64,000 nt of DNA, taken from NCBI GenBank assembly GCA_023429135.1, contig JAEYWD010000033.1, positions 1-64,000 of the forward strand. The letters are read 5' to 3'. Both the position numbers and the translations under genes were made by a program. Positions within the stretch are counted from its first letter, which is position 1. Each line of letters starts with the position of its first letter. Origin of the DNA: Bacteroidota bacterium. GTDB lineage: Bacteria; Bacteroidota; Bacteroidia; Bacteroidales; JAAUTT01. Shown in pieces: positions 34,624 through 41,599 of the stretch. The notes beneath the pieces were generated by a model. The model searched no databases. It saw only the letters and a list, made by a program, of their open reading frames with translations, and was not told the DNA's origin.

Positions 34624-34992
34624 TCAAGGTTTTAAATGGATAATGGAATCGGTTTTTCGGATAATTAGGTAGGCAAAACGACCACTCCTGTTAAACAGAT
34701 AAATTGTAGTTTTTCTCAGATTTTCAGCAATGCCCGCACGTTTTACCTTTCTGGATACTATAATCTGATAATAGGAAAGCAATCGTCCAAAATCAATGGT
34801 AAGTGCAAAAGGGAGCATAAAAGTTCCTAACCCCAGTAAAACAAACGTTCTTACAAGGTCGAATGCAGACAACAAGATGACAAAAAATTTATTTTCCTCC
34901 TGGTAGAAAAAACGGTTTATAAATAAATTGCCATAAATCAGATAACGGGTGTATTTCATCCCAAAACTTCTATAAGGCTTCGATTTGTTCAT
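34624..34992 (-). CDS. Small basic membrane-associated protein, unknown
   Basis: 122 residues with an aromatic, basic N-terminus (KPYRSFGMKYTRYLIYG), a hydrophobic segment near 50-68 (VRTFVLLGLGTFMLPFAL) and a positively charged C-terminal half (IVSRKVKRAGIAENLRK). One, perhaps two membrane passes. No family recognised. It is first in a two-gene unit with the acidic 71-residue protein; the opposite charges of the pair are suggestive only. Confidence 0.5.
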   Translation of the reverse strand: MNKSKPYRSFGMKYTRYLIYGNLFINRFFYQEENKFFVILLSAFDLVRTFVLLGLGTFMLPFALTIDFGRLLSYYQIIVSRKVKRAGIAENLRKTTIYLFNRSGRFAYLIIRKTDSIIHLKP

Positions 34993-35110
34993 GTTACAAG
35001 TAGTATAGATCTATCAATAGGAAAAGGGTTTAAGGTTTGCGAAATTTTAAATACTTTTAACGAATTAAGTTCGAACCTCTAATTTTTCTAAGGAAAGTTA
35101 AGGCAAGAAT

Positions 35111-35129
35111 CAGGGGAATTTTTTACTCA
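35111..35129. repeat. 19-bp repeat copy 2 (partial)
   Basis: CAGGGGAATTTTTTACTCA, identical to the right part of the 26-bp repeats at 34358 and 39025. Its last three bases are the stop codon (TGA on the minus strand) of the deaminase gene. No TGGCATA box is found at the expected distance here. Confidence 0.7.
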
Positions 35130-35627
35130 TCGCTCCTGAGGTATGACAACCTCCTCAACGCGATTTTGCTTCTGTTTACCACCTTCAAAAACACTGAGTG
35201 CTTTACTCTCCGGTATTTGAACAGCATTTATGAAACTGCGAACTTTTGGTCTTTGCTGAGCGTTAGCTACACAATTGTTAATGTATCCGAACGATTTAAT
35301 CTTGTTTTCGGAGTTACAGTAATAAATCTCACTTATTTGTGCCCAGTAAATGACTGCCAAACACATGGGGCAAGGTTCTGACGATGAATAAATCTGACAT
35401 CCCGAAAGATCGAGGGTTTTTAAATTACGACAGGCATCTCTAATAGCTCTGACTTCGGCATGGGTTTCAGGTTTCTGCTCCTGGTAAATTTGGCTTAATG
35501 AAGTTCCCACAATATTGCCATTTTTAACAATTACAGCTCCAAAAGGTCCTCCCGTATTACTGTCAACCGAATATTGAGATAAGTTGACAGCTATTTGCAT
35601 AAAACATTGTTGTTCCTCTGAGTTCAT
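35127..35627 (-). CDS. Zinc-dependent nucleoside/guanine deaminase
   Basis: 166 residues, cytidine-deaminase-like fold. Zinc and catalytic residues are in THAEVRAIRDAC (H-A-E) and SSEPCPMCLAVIYWA (P-C-x-x-C). GGPFGAVIVKNG near 25 is typical of guanine deaminase and tRNA-deaminase relatives. The C-terminus (SKALSVFEGGKQKQNRVEEV) is somewhat longer than usual. Activity on guanine is likely but not provable from sequence. It is preceded by a DUF5670 gene 2 bp upstream. Confidence 0.85.
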   Translation of the reverse strand: MNSEEQQCFMQIAVNLSQYSVDSNTGGPFGAVIVKNGNIVGTSLSQIYQEQKPETHAEVRAIRDACRNLKTLDLSGCQIYSSSEPCPMCLAVIYWAQISEIYYCNSENKIKSFGYINNCVANAQQRPKVRSFINAVQIPESKALSVFEGGKQKQNRVEEVVIPQER

Positions 35628-35629
35628 AA

Positions 35630-35830
35630 TTAATATTTATTTTGCGGATATCGATGATAAACATCTTGTTTGGGCTTTTTCTTCGACCCACGGGCCACTC
35701 TGAAAGCGATAAGGAGTATGGCAAGAATAAGCAACAAATGCACCAAAGCTCCGAGGGCATAAACAAAAAAACCAACAGCCCATATTACTATGAGAACTGC
35801 AGCAGCTATATAAAATATCTTTTTAATCAT
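35630..35830 (-). CDS. DUF5670 (lmo0937-type) small membrane protein, second copy
   Basis: 66 residues. Helices IFYIAAAVLIVIWAVGFFVY and LVHLLLILAILLIAFRVA are followed by a basic tail SKKKPKQDVYHRY. It shares IWAVGFF-x-Y-x-x-G-x-L-V-H with the copy at 32076-32234 but has a longer charged tail. Start and stop abut the deaminase gene (2 bp). The two copies mark this region as one stress island. Confidence 0.82.
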   Translation of the reverse strand: MIKKIFYIAAAVLIVIWAVGFFVYALGALVHLLLILAILLIAFRVARGSKKKPKQDVYHRYPQNKY

Positions 35831-35911
35831 AACTTTTTTTCATCAAAAGGCCTGAACCAGTTGCAAACAGCTTCCGGTCCAGGTTCCTTCAATTCATGTA
35901 ATAATCAATAT

Positions 35912-36523
35912 TTATCTGTTCCAGTTAGCATCGTTGTTTTGATAGGACGTCTGGCGGTCGCGTGTTCCGTAAATATCTTCAACCCTGTTTTCGCGCCAGT
36001 CGTTTTCAATAAATTCTTCATCGGCCTGATCTTTTGGATTAACACCCATCACAATACCGCCTTCTTTAATTTTCGATTCGTAAATACGGGCACGTTCTTC
36101 AGGAATTCCCCATCCAATTAAACCACCAATGAGCCCGCCTGTAAAACCGCCAGCACCAGCACCTGCTAATCCTGCTGCAATTGGGCCTGCTACCACAATT
36201 CCCAACCCGGGAATAACCAAACTTGTTCCTAATGCTGCTATAACACCGGCCACTGCGCCAATTGCACCACCAATGGCCGAGCCTTTTCCGGCTCCTTCCA
36301 TAGCTTTTGTACCTATTTCGGTTTCTCCTTTGGTTTCATCAAAGTGACGTTTGCGGGTTTCGTCCGACATAATAAGATTTATTTCGTCTTTTGAATATCC
36401 GCGGTCGTGCAGGTAGTTATATGCTCTTTCGGCACTTTCGCGATCTTTAAACAAGCCTGTCATCATGGTTCGATCCGATATATTCGAACCTGTAGTATTA
36501 TCATTATAATCTTTCATAATCAA
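35912..36523 (-). CDS. General stress protein with YflT-like and glycine-zipper domains
   Basis: 203 residues (M3 at 36517 is an equally good start). N-terminal module TGLFKDRESAERAYNYLHDRGYSKDEINLIMSDETR is a general-stress YflT/DUF1269-type domain. The middle (about 80-145) is a glycine/alanine-rich stretch with GAGKGSAIGGAIGAVAG and GLAGAGAGGFTGGLIGG, a glycine-zipper membrane segment. The C-terminus IKEGGIVMGVNPKDQADEEF repeats the family pattern of ferroxidase-like stress proteins. It has a GGCATAAT box about 100 bp upstream. Confidence 0.85.
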   Translation of the reverse strand: MIMKDYNDNTTGSNISDRTMMTGLFKDRESAERAYNYLHDRGYSKDEINLIMSDETRKRHFDETKGETEIGTKAMEGAGKGSAIGGAIGAVAGVIAALGTSLVIPGLGIVVAGPIAAGLAGAGAGGFTGGLIGGLIGWGIPEERARIYESKIKEGGIVMGVNPKDQADEEFIENDWRENRVEDIYGTRDRQTSYQNNDANWNR

Positions 36524-36625
36524 TTAATTTTATGATTAATAGATGAATAGTTTGCACCACTTTGTATGTAGTTGATGATTATTGAGTTCATTTATTCTTA
36601 TAACGCTAACCATCAAATGGAAAAA

Positions 36626-36633
36626 ATTATGCC
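36626..36633 (-). promoter_or_regulatory. GGCATAAT box upstream of the glycine-zipper stress gene
   Basis: The minus strand reads AGTTCGGCATAATTTTTTCC about 100 nt before the start at 36523. Same octamer as at 38951 and 45171. Confidence 0.4.
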
Positions 36634-36707
36634 GAACTTGTAAGCTTCAATATTTCAGTTATCTATAATTGAACTGCTATTGGCTCTGTGGAAAGAAATC
36701 CACAACA

Positions 36708-37088
36708 TTACCCCTGTGGATACTGGATAATGAGAAATAGCGTTTGGGTTAATGCTTCCAGCTTGTATTTTGTTTTGTGATCAAGCACAAACTTCTGATC
36801 GTTAATTAAAATTGAAGAGTCTTTATGTATGCTGATTTTTAATGCGCCTTCCAAAATATGAAGCACAGTTGTATGTGTGTTCTTCGATTCAATTTCTGAA
36901 TAGGGATGCAACCCTGTTAACACCACCTGCATGTCGGGCTGGTTTATTACGACAAGAGATTTTAAATCGCCCATTTTCCAACCGCAATCGTTTTTTATTT
37001 TATTGATTAAAGCAGGTAGTTCCTGCAGGAGGAAGGACTGCTTCAGCGGTTTAAACCTGGGATGCTCAACAAAGGTTAAAGTTTCCAT
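36708..37088 (-). CDS. Cupin-like small protein
   Basis: 126 residues from METLTFVEHPRF at 37088; an ATG at 37112 overlapping the topoisomerase stop would add eight residues. Strand-rich pattern with MQVVLTGLHPYSEIESKNT, TVLHILEGALKISIHKDSSI and FVLDHKTKYKLEALTQTLFLII is typical of a single cupin barrel, but the metal-binding histidine set is incomplete, so an enzymatic role is doubtful. It follows topoisomerase IB directly and is probably in its operon. Confidence 0.6.
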   Translation of the reverse strand: METLTFVEHPRFKPLKQSFLLQELPALINKIKNDCGWKMGDLKSLVVINQPDMQVVLTGLHPYSEIESKNTHTTVLHILEGALKISIHKDSSILINDQKFVLDHKTKYKLEALTQTLFLIIQYPQG

Positions 37089-37095
37089 ACTTAGT

Positions 37096-38226
37096 TTATT
37101 TAATGCTTTCAAGTATTTTCATTACCACTTTCTCTTCTTTCGTGAGATCGGTTTTATTATCGTTTTCTTCAATCGAATCGAGTTCTTTCAGGTAATCTGT
37201 AAGACTTTTGCTCTCGTAAAGCTCAATTAACGACGGGTGCACATAATATTTCTTACACACATTACGGGTGTTGCCTAAATGTTTTGAAACCATTTCCATT
37301 GCTGCAACGATCGATTTTTGGGTGTCTTTTTTTGTTTCGCTTACTCCTAGCTCTTTGAATGCCAAAAAAGTTTGAACGGTTCCGGCCCAGGTTCTAAAGT
37401 CTTTGGTAGTAAAATCGCCGCCGCTCAGCTTTTTAATATAATCGTTAACCATTCCCGAGTCCACGCTTTTGCGTTGTCCGTTTTCGTCGAAATACTGAAA
37501 GAGTTCCTTACCAGGGATGTCGCGGCAACGTTTCACAATGTTTGCTAAACGACGGCTTCGTATGTTAATATCATGTTCAATACCTTTTTTGCCCTTGAAC
37601 TTAAAATGAAGTTCGGTGCCATTTATTTTAACATGCTTGTCCTTTAAAGTAGTTAAACCATAGGAACCATTTTGTTTCTCGTAGCTTGTATTGCCCACCC
37701 TTATAGGTGTACGTTCCATTAAACTGACAATGGTGGCAAGCACCTTATCATGTGAAAGTTCGGACCTGGCCAGATCCTTTTCCAGTTGCAATCTTATGGA
37801 TGGTAGAATTTTAGCGAATTCGTACATCCTGAAAAATTTGGTTTGATTGCGGACCTCGTTCCAGTTACTATGATACTTGTATTGTTTCCGGCCTTTGCTA
37901 TCAATGCCTGTGGCCTGTAAATGTCCGTTTTCGCTGGCGCAGATCCACACATCTTCCCAAGCAGGAGGTAATGCGAGCTTCTTTATCCGCGCCAGCGTTT
38001 CTTCATCTTTAATGGTTTTTCTTCCTAACTTATAGATAAAGATGTCGTTTTCTTTTATTCTCCTAATCCCTGGCTGTTGGTCGTTAACATAAACCAGGTT
38101 AACGGCTCGGGCACTTTTTTCGGGATTTTGGATAATACTTTTTATTTTGCGCCGTGAAAGTTTTAACTCAGGGTATAAGTCTTGTTTCTTCTTAACAGCA
38201 ACTACAATATCGTTGTCAACTTCCAT
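37096..38226 (-). CDS. DNA topoisomerase IB (poxvirus type)
   Basis: 376 residues. Relaxes supercoils through a 3'-phosphotyrosine. N-terminal domain with GIRRIKENDIFIYKL, ALPPAWEDVWICASENGHLQ and the family segment GRKQYKYHSNWNEVRNQTKF. Catalytic core: Arg in RVGNTSYEKQNGSYGLTTL, Lys in VKINGTELHFKFKGKKG, Arg in TTKDFRTWAGT, and the tyrosine in RNVCKKYYVHPSLIELY. Full length and complete. It lies between an AraC regulator (4-bp gap) and a cupin gene, near Ku and LigD genes, so a role in DNA repair under stress is plausible. Confidence 0.93.
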   Translation of the reverse strand: MEVDNDIVVAVKKKQDLYPELKLSRRKIKSIIQNPEKSARAVNLVYVNDQQPGIRRIKENDIFIYKLGRKTIKDEETLARIKKLALPPAWEDVWICASENGHLQATGIDSKGRKQYKYHSNWNEVRNQTKFFRMYEFAKILPSIRLQLEKDLARSELSHDKVLATIVSLMERTPIRVGNTSYEKQNGSYGLTTLKDKHVKINGTELHFKFKGKKGIEHDINIRSRRLANIVKRCRDIPGKELFQYFDENGQRKSVDSGMVNDYIKKLSGGDFTTKDFRTWAGTVQTFLAFKELGVSETKKDTQKSIVAAMEMVSKHLGNTRNVCKKYYVHPSLIELYESKSLTDYLKELDSIEENDNKTDLTKEEKVVMKILESIK

Positions 38227-38230
38227 GTAA

Positions 38231-38764
38231 TTAAGCTTCCTCCAGAACAGGAATTTGTTGTTTTGTTTTTATTTGTTTAAACTGGTAGGGTGTAATTCCG
38301 GTTATTAGCTTAAACTGTTCTACAAAAATATCGGTGCTGGTATAACCAAGCTGATAAGTTACCTCGGTAATGGTGAGGTTATAATAGGCGAGCAGTTTTT
38401 TTGCCCAGTCAATTTTCTTTTTATTGAAATATTCTTCAATGGTGATGCCTGTCTCAAGGCTAAAAAGATTGTCGAGATAAGTAAAACTTGGTTTACGGGC
38501 CTGAACCAGCGAAGGAAGCATGCTTTTCATTTCTTCGTCGGAATAGTTCAAAAGCTCCTTCAGATATGATTTTATTTTCTTAACGGTTACGGAATTATTT
38601 TCGGAAATCAATACCAGGTTACAAGGTTGAAGCGTTTTATCCAGTTCTTTTTTTAAGCCATCGGTAACTGAACTTGTAATTTCAATACCTAACTCATCAA
38701 TTTTATAGTTTACGCCCAGCTTTTCCAAATCGGGACATACAATATTTTTCAGATAGATTTTCAT
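38231..38764 (-). CDS. AraC-family regulator, HMA-like N-terminus without its cysteine pair
   Basis: 177 residues. The C-terminal half is an AraC HTH (NLTITEVTYQLGYTSTDIFV, FKLITGITPYQFKQIK). The N-terminal 75 residues (MKIYLKNIVCPDLEKLGVNY) align with the metal-associated-type domain of the same Bacteroidota subgroup as the regulator at 31456, but where members have C-x-x-C it reads CPDL, so only one Cys is left. It is first gene before topoisomerase IB and cupin, with a GGCATAAT box and the 26-bp repeat in its upstream region; autoregulation is a fair guess. Confidence 0.85.
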   Translation of the reverse strand: MKIYLKNIVCPDLEKLGVNYKIDELGIEITSSVTDGLKKELDKTLQPCNLVLISENNSVTVKKIKSYLKELLNYSDEEMKSMLPSLVQARKPSFTYLDNLFSLETGITIEEYFNKKKIDWAKKLLAYYNLTITEVTYQLGYTSTDIFVEQFKLITGITPYQFKQIKTKQQIPVLEEA

Positions 38765-38950
38765 ATTAATATTTTTAGATGTTTATTGGTACATTTAAAA
38801 CCTGTAACTTTTAAGTTCAGGTAATCCGGGAACATATACCACAATTCAATTACCTGAAATTTCCAGAAAAAAGATCATGGAATACTTTAGTTTATTTTTA
38901 GATTCCCTTTATACTTAATCTTAAAATTCTGTAAGTTTTCTACTAAAAAT

Positions 38951-38958
38951 ATTATGCC
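38951..38958 (-). promoter_or_regulatory. GGCATAAT box upstream of the AraC/topoisomerase operon
   Basis: The minus strand reads AACTTGTTGGCATAATATTT about 190 nt before the AraC start. The 26-bp repeat lies 66 bp further upstream, almost the same spacing as at 34283/34358. Confidence 0.45.
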
Positions 38959-39024
38959 AACAAGTTAACCGGTTGAAATTATTGAATTTAATAAAATGCT
39001 TTCCATAACCGTTTTGGCAAAAAT

Positions 39025-39050
39025 CTACAAACAGGGGAATTTTTTACTCA
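39025..39050. repeat. 26-bp exact repeat, copy 3
   Basis: Identical to 34358-34383 over 26 bp, including CAGGGGAATTTTTTACTCA. The last three bases are the stop codon of the LigD polymerase gene, and the element sits upstream of the AraC gene at 38764. Confidence 0.8.
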
Positions 39051-39989
39051 TTGCGAGCCCAGACTTTGCATGCATTGGGGTATGTTTGTTTCCCCGCTTA
39101 GCAGGCCGGTATACAAATCACCACTTTTTTTAAGGCGTTCGGGAACTGTGAATATATTGAAATCATAAGGGTTAAACTCATCGGTTAATTCTTCCCAGGC
39201 TACTGGTGTCGAAACTGGAGCTCCCGGTAGGTCGCGTACACTATAAACGGATACAATTGATTTTCCTTTTATATTCTGCGTGTAATCCAAATGAATTTTT
39301 TGGTGTTTATGGGCTTTTTTCTTGTCCATGCTTGTAATCTCAGGTATGCGCTTGTTTGTAAGCATGCAGATTGTGAAAGCAAAATCTTTAACAATAGAAA
39401 AAGGATATCGCATTTTTATCGGGATGAATATGTGAATTCCTGCAGCTCCTGAAGTTTTGCAGAAGCTTTCGGCTCCTGCTTTGTCAAGCACCGATTTTAC
39501 AATTCGTGCAACCCGTTTAACCTGGGAAAAGGTATTGTGTTCCGATGGATCCAGGTCAATAACCAGATAATCGGGTTGGTCTATACTCTCGATGCTTGAA
39601 TGCCAGAGATTTATTTCGGTAAGTCCTTTTTTTACTAGATAAAGAAGGGAATGGGCATTATTGCATAATATTGTAGCAAGCCCTTTTCCAGCCGGAGATG
39701 TACCTTTCATATGATTCAGCAACACTGGTACCGCAGGATCTCCTTCCTTCAGAAATATGGCCTCGTCAAAAGTAAGCTTACGGCTAACATACTGAGGCCT
39801 TTTTTCAATATAAGGCATTATGTAATTGGCTACTTTATGATAGTAATCAATAATCATCTCCTGGGTAATGGGGTCGCCCGGAGTATAGCTGTTACCAGCC
39901 TGAGCAGTTCTTGGAGGCATGTAACCGAAAGCCAGTAATTCGTCATCGGGAAGTTGCCTTTTAATTTCTGTACTATTTATCATGGGCAT
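39048..39989 (-). CDS. ligD: LigD-type polymerase domain protein (NHEJ), divergent
   Basis: 313 residues (M3 at 39983 is an alternative start). A primase-polymerase fold: ITQEMIIDYYHKVANYIMPYIEKRP, catalytic VIDLDPSEH (the two aspartates of D-x-D), KTSGAAGIHIFIPI (the S-G-x-x-G-x-H motif), LDYTQNIKGKSIVSVYSVRD and PVSTPVAWEEL. These fill gaps with ribo- or deoxynucleotides at Ku-bound ends. The N-terminal FFQK-type motif seen in classical LigD is altered (RKLTFDEAIFLKE). It overlaps the ligase-domain gene by 17 bp, with Ku upstream, so LigD is split over two genes here. Confidence 0.88.
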   Translation of the reverse strand: MPMINSTEIKRQLPDDELLAFGYMPPRTAQAGNSYTPGDPITQEMIIDYYHKVANYIMPYIEKRPQYVSRKLTFDEAIFLKEGDPAVPVLLNHMKGTSPAGKGLATILCNNAHSLLYLVKKGLTEINLWHSSIESIDQPDYLVIDLDPSEHNTFSQVKRVARIVKSVLDKAGAESFCKTSGAAGIHIFIPIKMRYPFSIVKDFAFTICMLTNKRIPEITSMDKKKAHKHQKIHLDYTQNIKGKSIVSVYSVRDLPGAPVSTPVAWEELTDEFNPYDFNIFTVPERLKKSGDLYTGLLSGETNIPQCMQSLGSQ

Positions 39990-40647
39990 GTTTTATCTCC
40001 GTTTGTTCAGCAATAACTGAGCCTGTTTTTTTATGAACTATATGAGGTTGAATTAATCCGTGTAAATGAATTTCGGGGTCTTTTCTGACTCTTACCTTAA
40101 GCCAGTCGGAACTTATTTTCCCGGGACGGTAAACCCCATAGATGTTTTTAGCTGTAATGCCTTCAATATCTTCTAAGATTGCTGAGCGGTAAAGGTCACA
40201 TCCATTTCCGGTGACAAAGTTCAGAAATTGAACGTGTAGGGTGTTTGGTGGCAAAACTTTTTTCAGAAATTCTTTCCGGTTCATAAGAGGTGTTCTTAAA
40301 AGTGACTGACCTTCTACCTGCAACAGGTCGAAAGCAAGAAACCTTACCGGTTGGTTTTTGTAATCATGATATCTTATAAGTTTTTCTGGGTCGGGCCATC
40401 CTGATTCGTCCAGGACTACAATTTCTCCATCGATTACAAAATCAGATGGGAAATTGCTTAATTCACTTACAATCTCAGGGAAATCCTGATTAAGCAATTG
40501 GCTTTTATTTGCATAAATATGGGCTTTCCCCTTCGACTTAACAGCGATTGTTCTGAAACCGCCGTAATTTTTTTCGAACAACCAATCTTCATTATCAAAT
40601 GGTCGTGAAAGTTCAGCCGGCAACATTGGCTTGATATATTCCTGCAT
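39973..40647 (-). CDS. ATP-dependent DNA ligase domain protein with altered motif I
   Basis: 224 residues, nucleotidyltransferase part of LigD-like ligase. Motif III FVIDGEIVVLD, IIIa FLAFDLLQVEG, IV EGITAKNIYGVYRPGK and V DWLKVRVR are clear. Motif I, normally E-x-K-x-D-G-Y-R with the AMP-accepting lysine, reads FEKNYGGFRTIA: asparagine at the lysine position, a lysine one residue earlier, and glycine for aspartate. The OB-fold domain (about 100 residues) is missing, as the protein ends about 35 residues after motif V. So ligase activity is doubtful. Ku lies 21 bp upstream. Confidence 0.82.
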   Translation of the reverse strand: MQEYIKPMLPAELSRPFDNEDWLFEKNYGGFRTIAVKSKGKAHIYANKSQLLNQDFPEIVSELSNFPSDFVIDGEIVVLDESGWPDPEKLIRYHDYKNQPVRFLAFDLLQVEGQSLLRTPLMNRKEFLKKVLPPNTLHVQFLNFVTGNGCDLYRSAILEDIEGITAKNIYGVYRPGKISSDWLKVRVRKDPEIHLHGLIQPHIVHKKTGSVIAEQTEIKHAHDK

Positions 40648-40668
40648 AATAGTAGTATTTTCTAACGT

Positions 40669-41445
40669 TTATGATACCTTTTTATGCTTAATTTCCAAAC
40701 TGGCTTTGAGTTGTTCCATAAGGTTCTGGGTTGATTTATTTACAACTTTCAGCTTTTGAACAGGCTTTTGAATACCCTCTGATTTCTCCTTAATTATCTT
40801 CATTATCTCTTCCTTGTAATTGTCCTTGTATTTGGAAATATCAAACGGTGCTGTAAGCTGATCAATCAAAGTAACAGCCATCTTAAGCTCCTGACTTTTA
40901 AGCTCAGCGGTTTCGGGGATTTCCAGATCGTCGGGTTTTCTTATTTCTTCCTGAAAATGAATGCGTTGTAAAATGATTAGTTTTTCAGTTGCCCTAAGTA
41001 CAGCAAGACCTTCCTTATTCCGCATTACAAAACTACCCACTCCTGCTTTTCCGCTTTGCAATAAGGCTTCCTTCAGAAGGAAATAGGCTTTAATCCCTGT
41101 TTTATCAGGTAAAACATAATAAGGAGCCTCGTAATAAATGCTGTCAATTTCTTCTTTGCTGACAAAGTCGTTTATCTCAATTGTTTTGGTCTTTTTAGCG
41201 TTGGCTCGTTCAAAATCGGTATCATCCAATACTACATAATCACCTTCAAGGTTATACCCTTTAACTATATTTTCCCAAGGCACTTCTTCGCCCGTATTTT
41301 CGTTCACCCGCTTATATTTTATTTTTCCATGATCATTTTTATCGAGCATATCCAGGTCTAATCCCGTTGGCTCTATCGCACTGAACAACTTTACAGGTAT
41401 ATTCACTAATCCAAATCCAACTGAACCGGTCCAAACTGGTCTCAT
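40669..41445 (-). CDS. ku: Ku protein (non-homologous end joining)
   Basis: 258 residues, the usual size of bacterial Ku. Start MRPVWTGSVGFGLVNIPVKLF is the family signature; then DHGKIKYKRVNENTGEEVPWENIVKGY-type ring residues, FVSKEEIDSIYYEAPYYVLPDK, and a lysine-rich C-terminus (KPVQKLKVVNKSTQNLMEQL). It forms the end-binding dimer ring that recruits LigD. First gene of the NHEJ operon, with a TGGCATA box 37 bp upstream. Confidence 0.96.
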   Translation of the reverse strand: MRPVWTGSVGFGLVNIPVKLFSAIEPTGLDLDMLDKNDHGKIKYKRVNENTGEEVPWENIVKGYNLEGDYVVLDDTDFERANAKKTKTIEINDFVSKEEIDSIYYEAPYYVLPDKTGIKAYFLLKEALLQSGKAGVGSFVMRNKEGLAVLRATEKLIILQRIHFQEEIRKPDDLEIPETAELKSQELKMAVTLIDQLTAPFDISKYKDNYKEEIMKIIKEKSEGIQKPVQKLKVVNKSTQNLMEQLKASLEIKHKKVS

Positions 41446-41482
41446 ATCGCAATATCATTAGGGAAACGACATAGTATAAATT

Positions 41483-41490
41483 ATATGCCA
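41483..41490 (-). promoter_or_regulatory. TGGCATAT box upstream of ku
   Basis: The minus strand reads AAAGGTTGGCATATAATTTA 37 nt before the ku start, resembling the boxes at 34283, 36626, 38951 and 45171. A weakly similar GAGGAATTTGTT to the 26-bp repeat lies at 41553. Confidence 0.4.
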
Positions 41491-41599
41491 ACCTTTAAAA
41501 GCTCAATTCTGCGTGATTAAAGGAACATAGCTTAGTTTTTTTTCCACAAGGTGAGGAATTTGTTGGACAGAGCAAAGAAGACTTTCACCCCACAACCCG

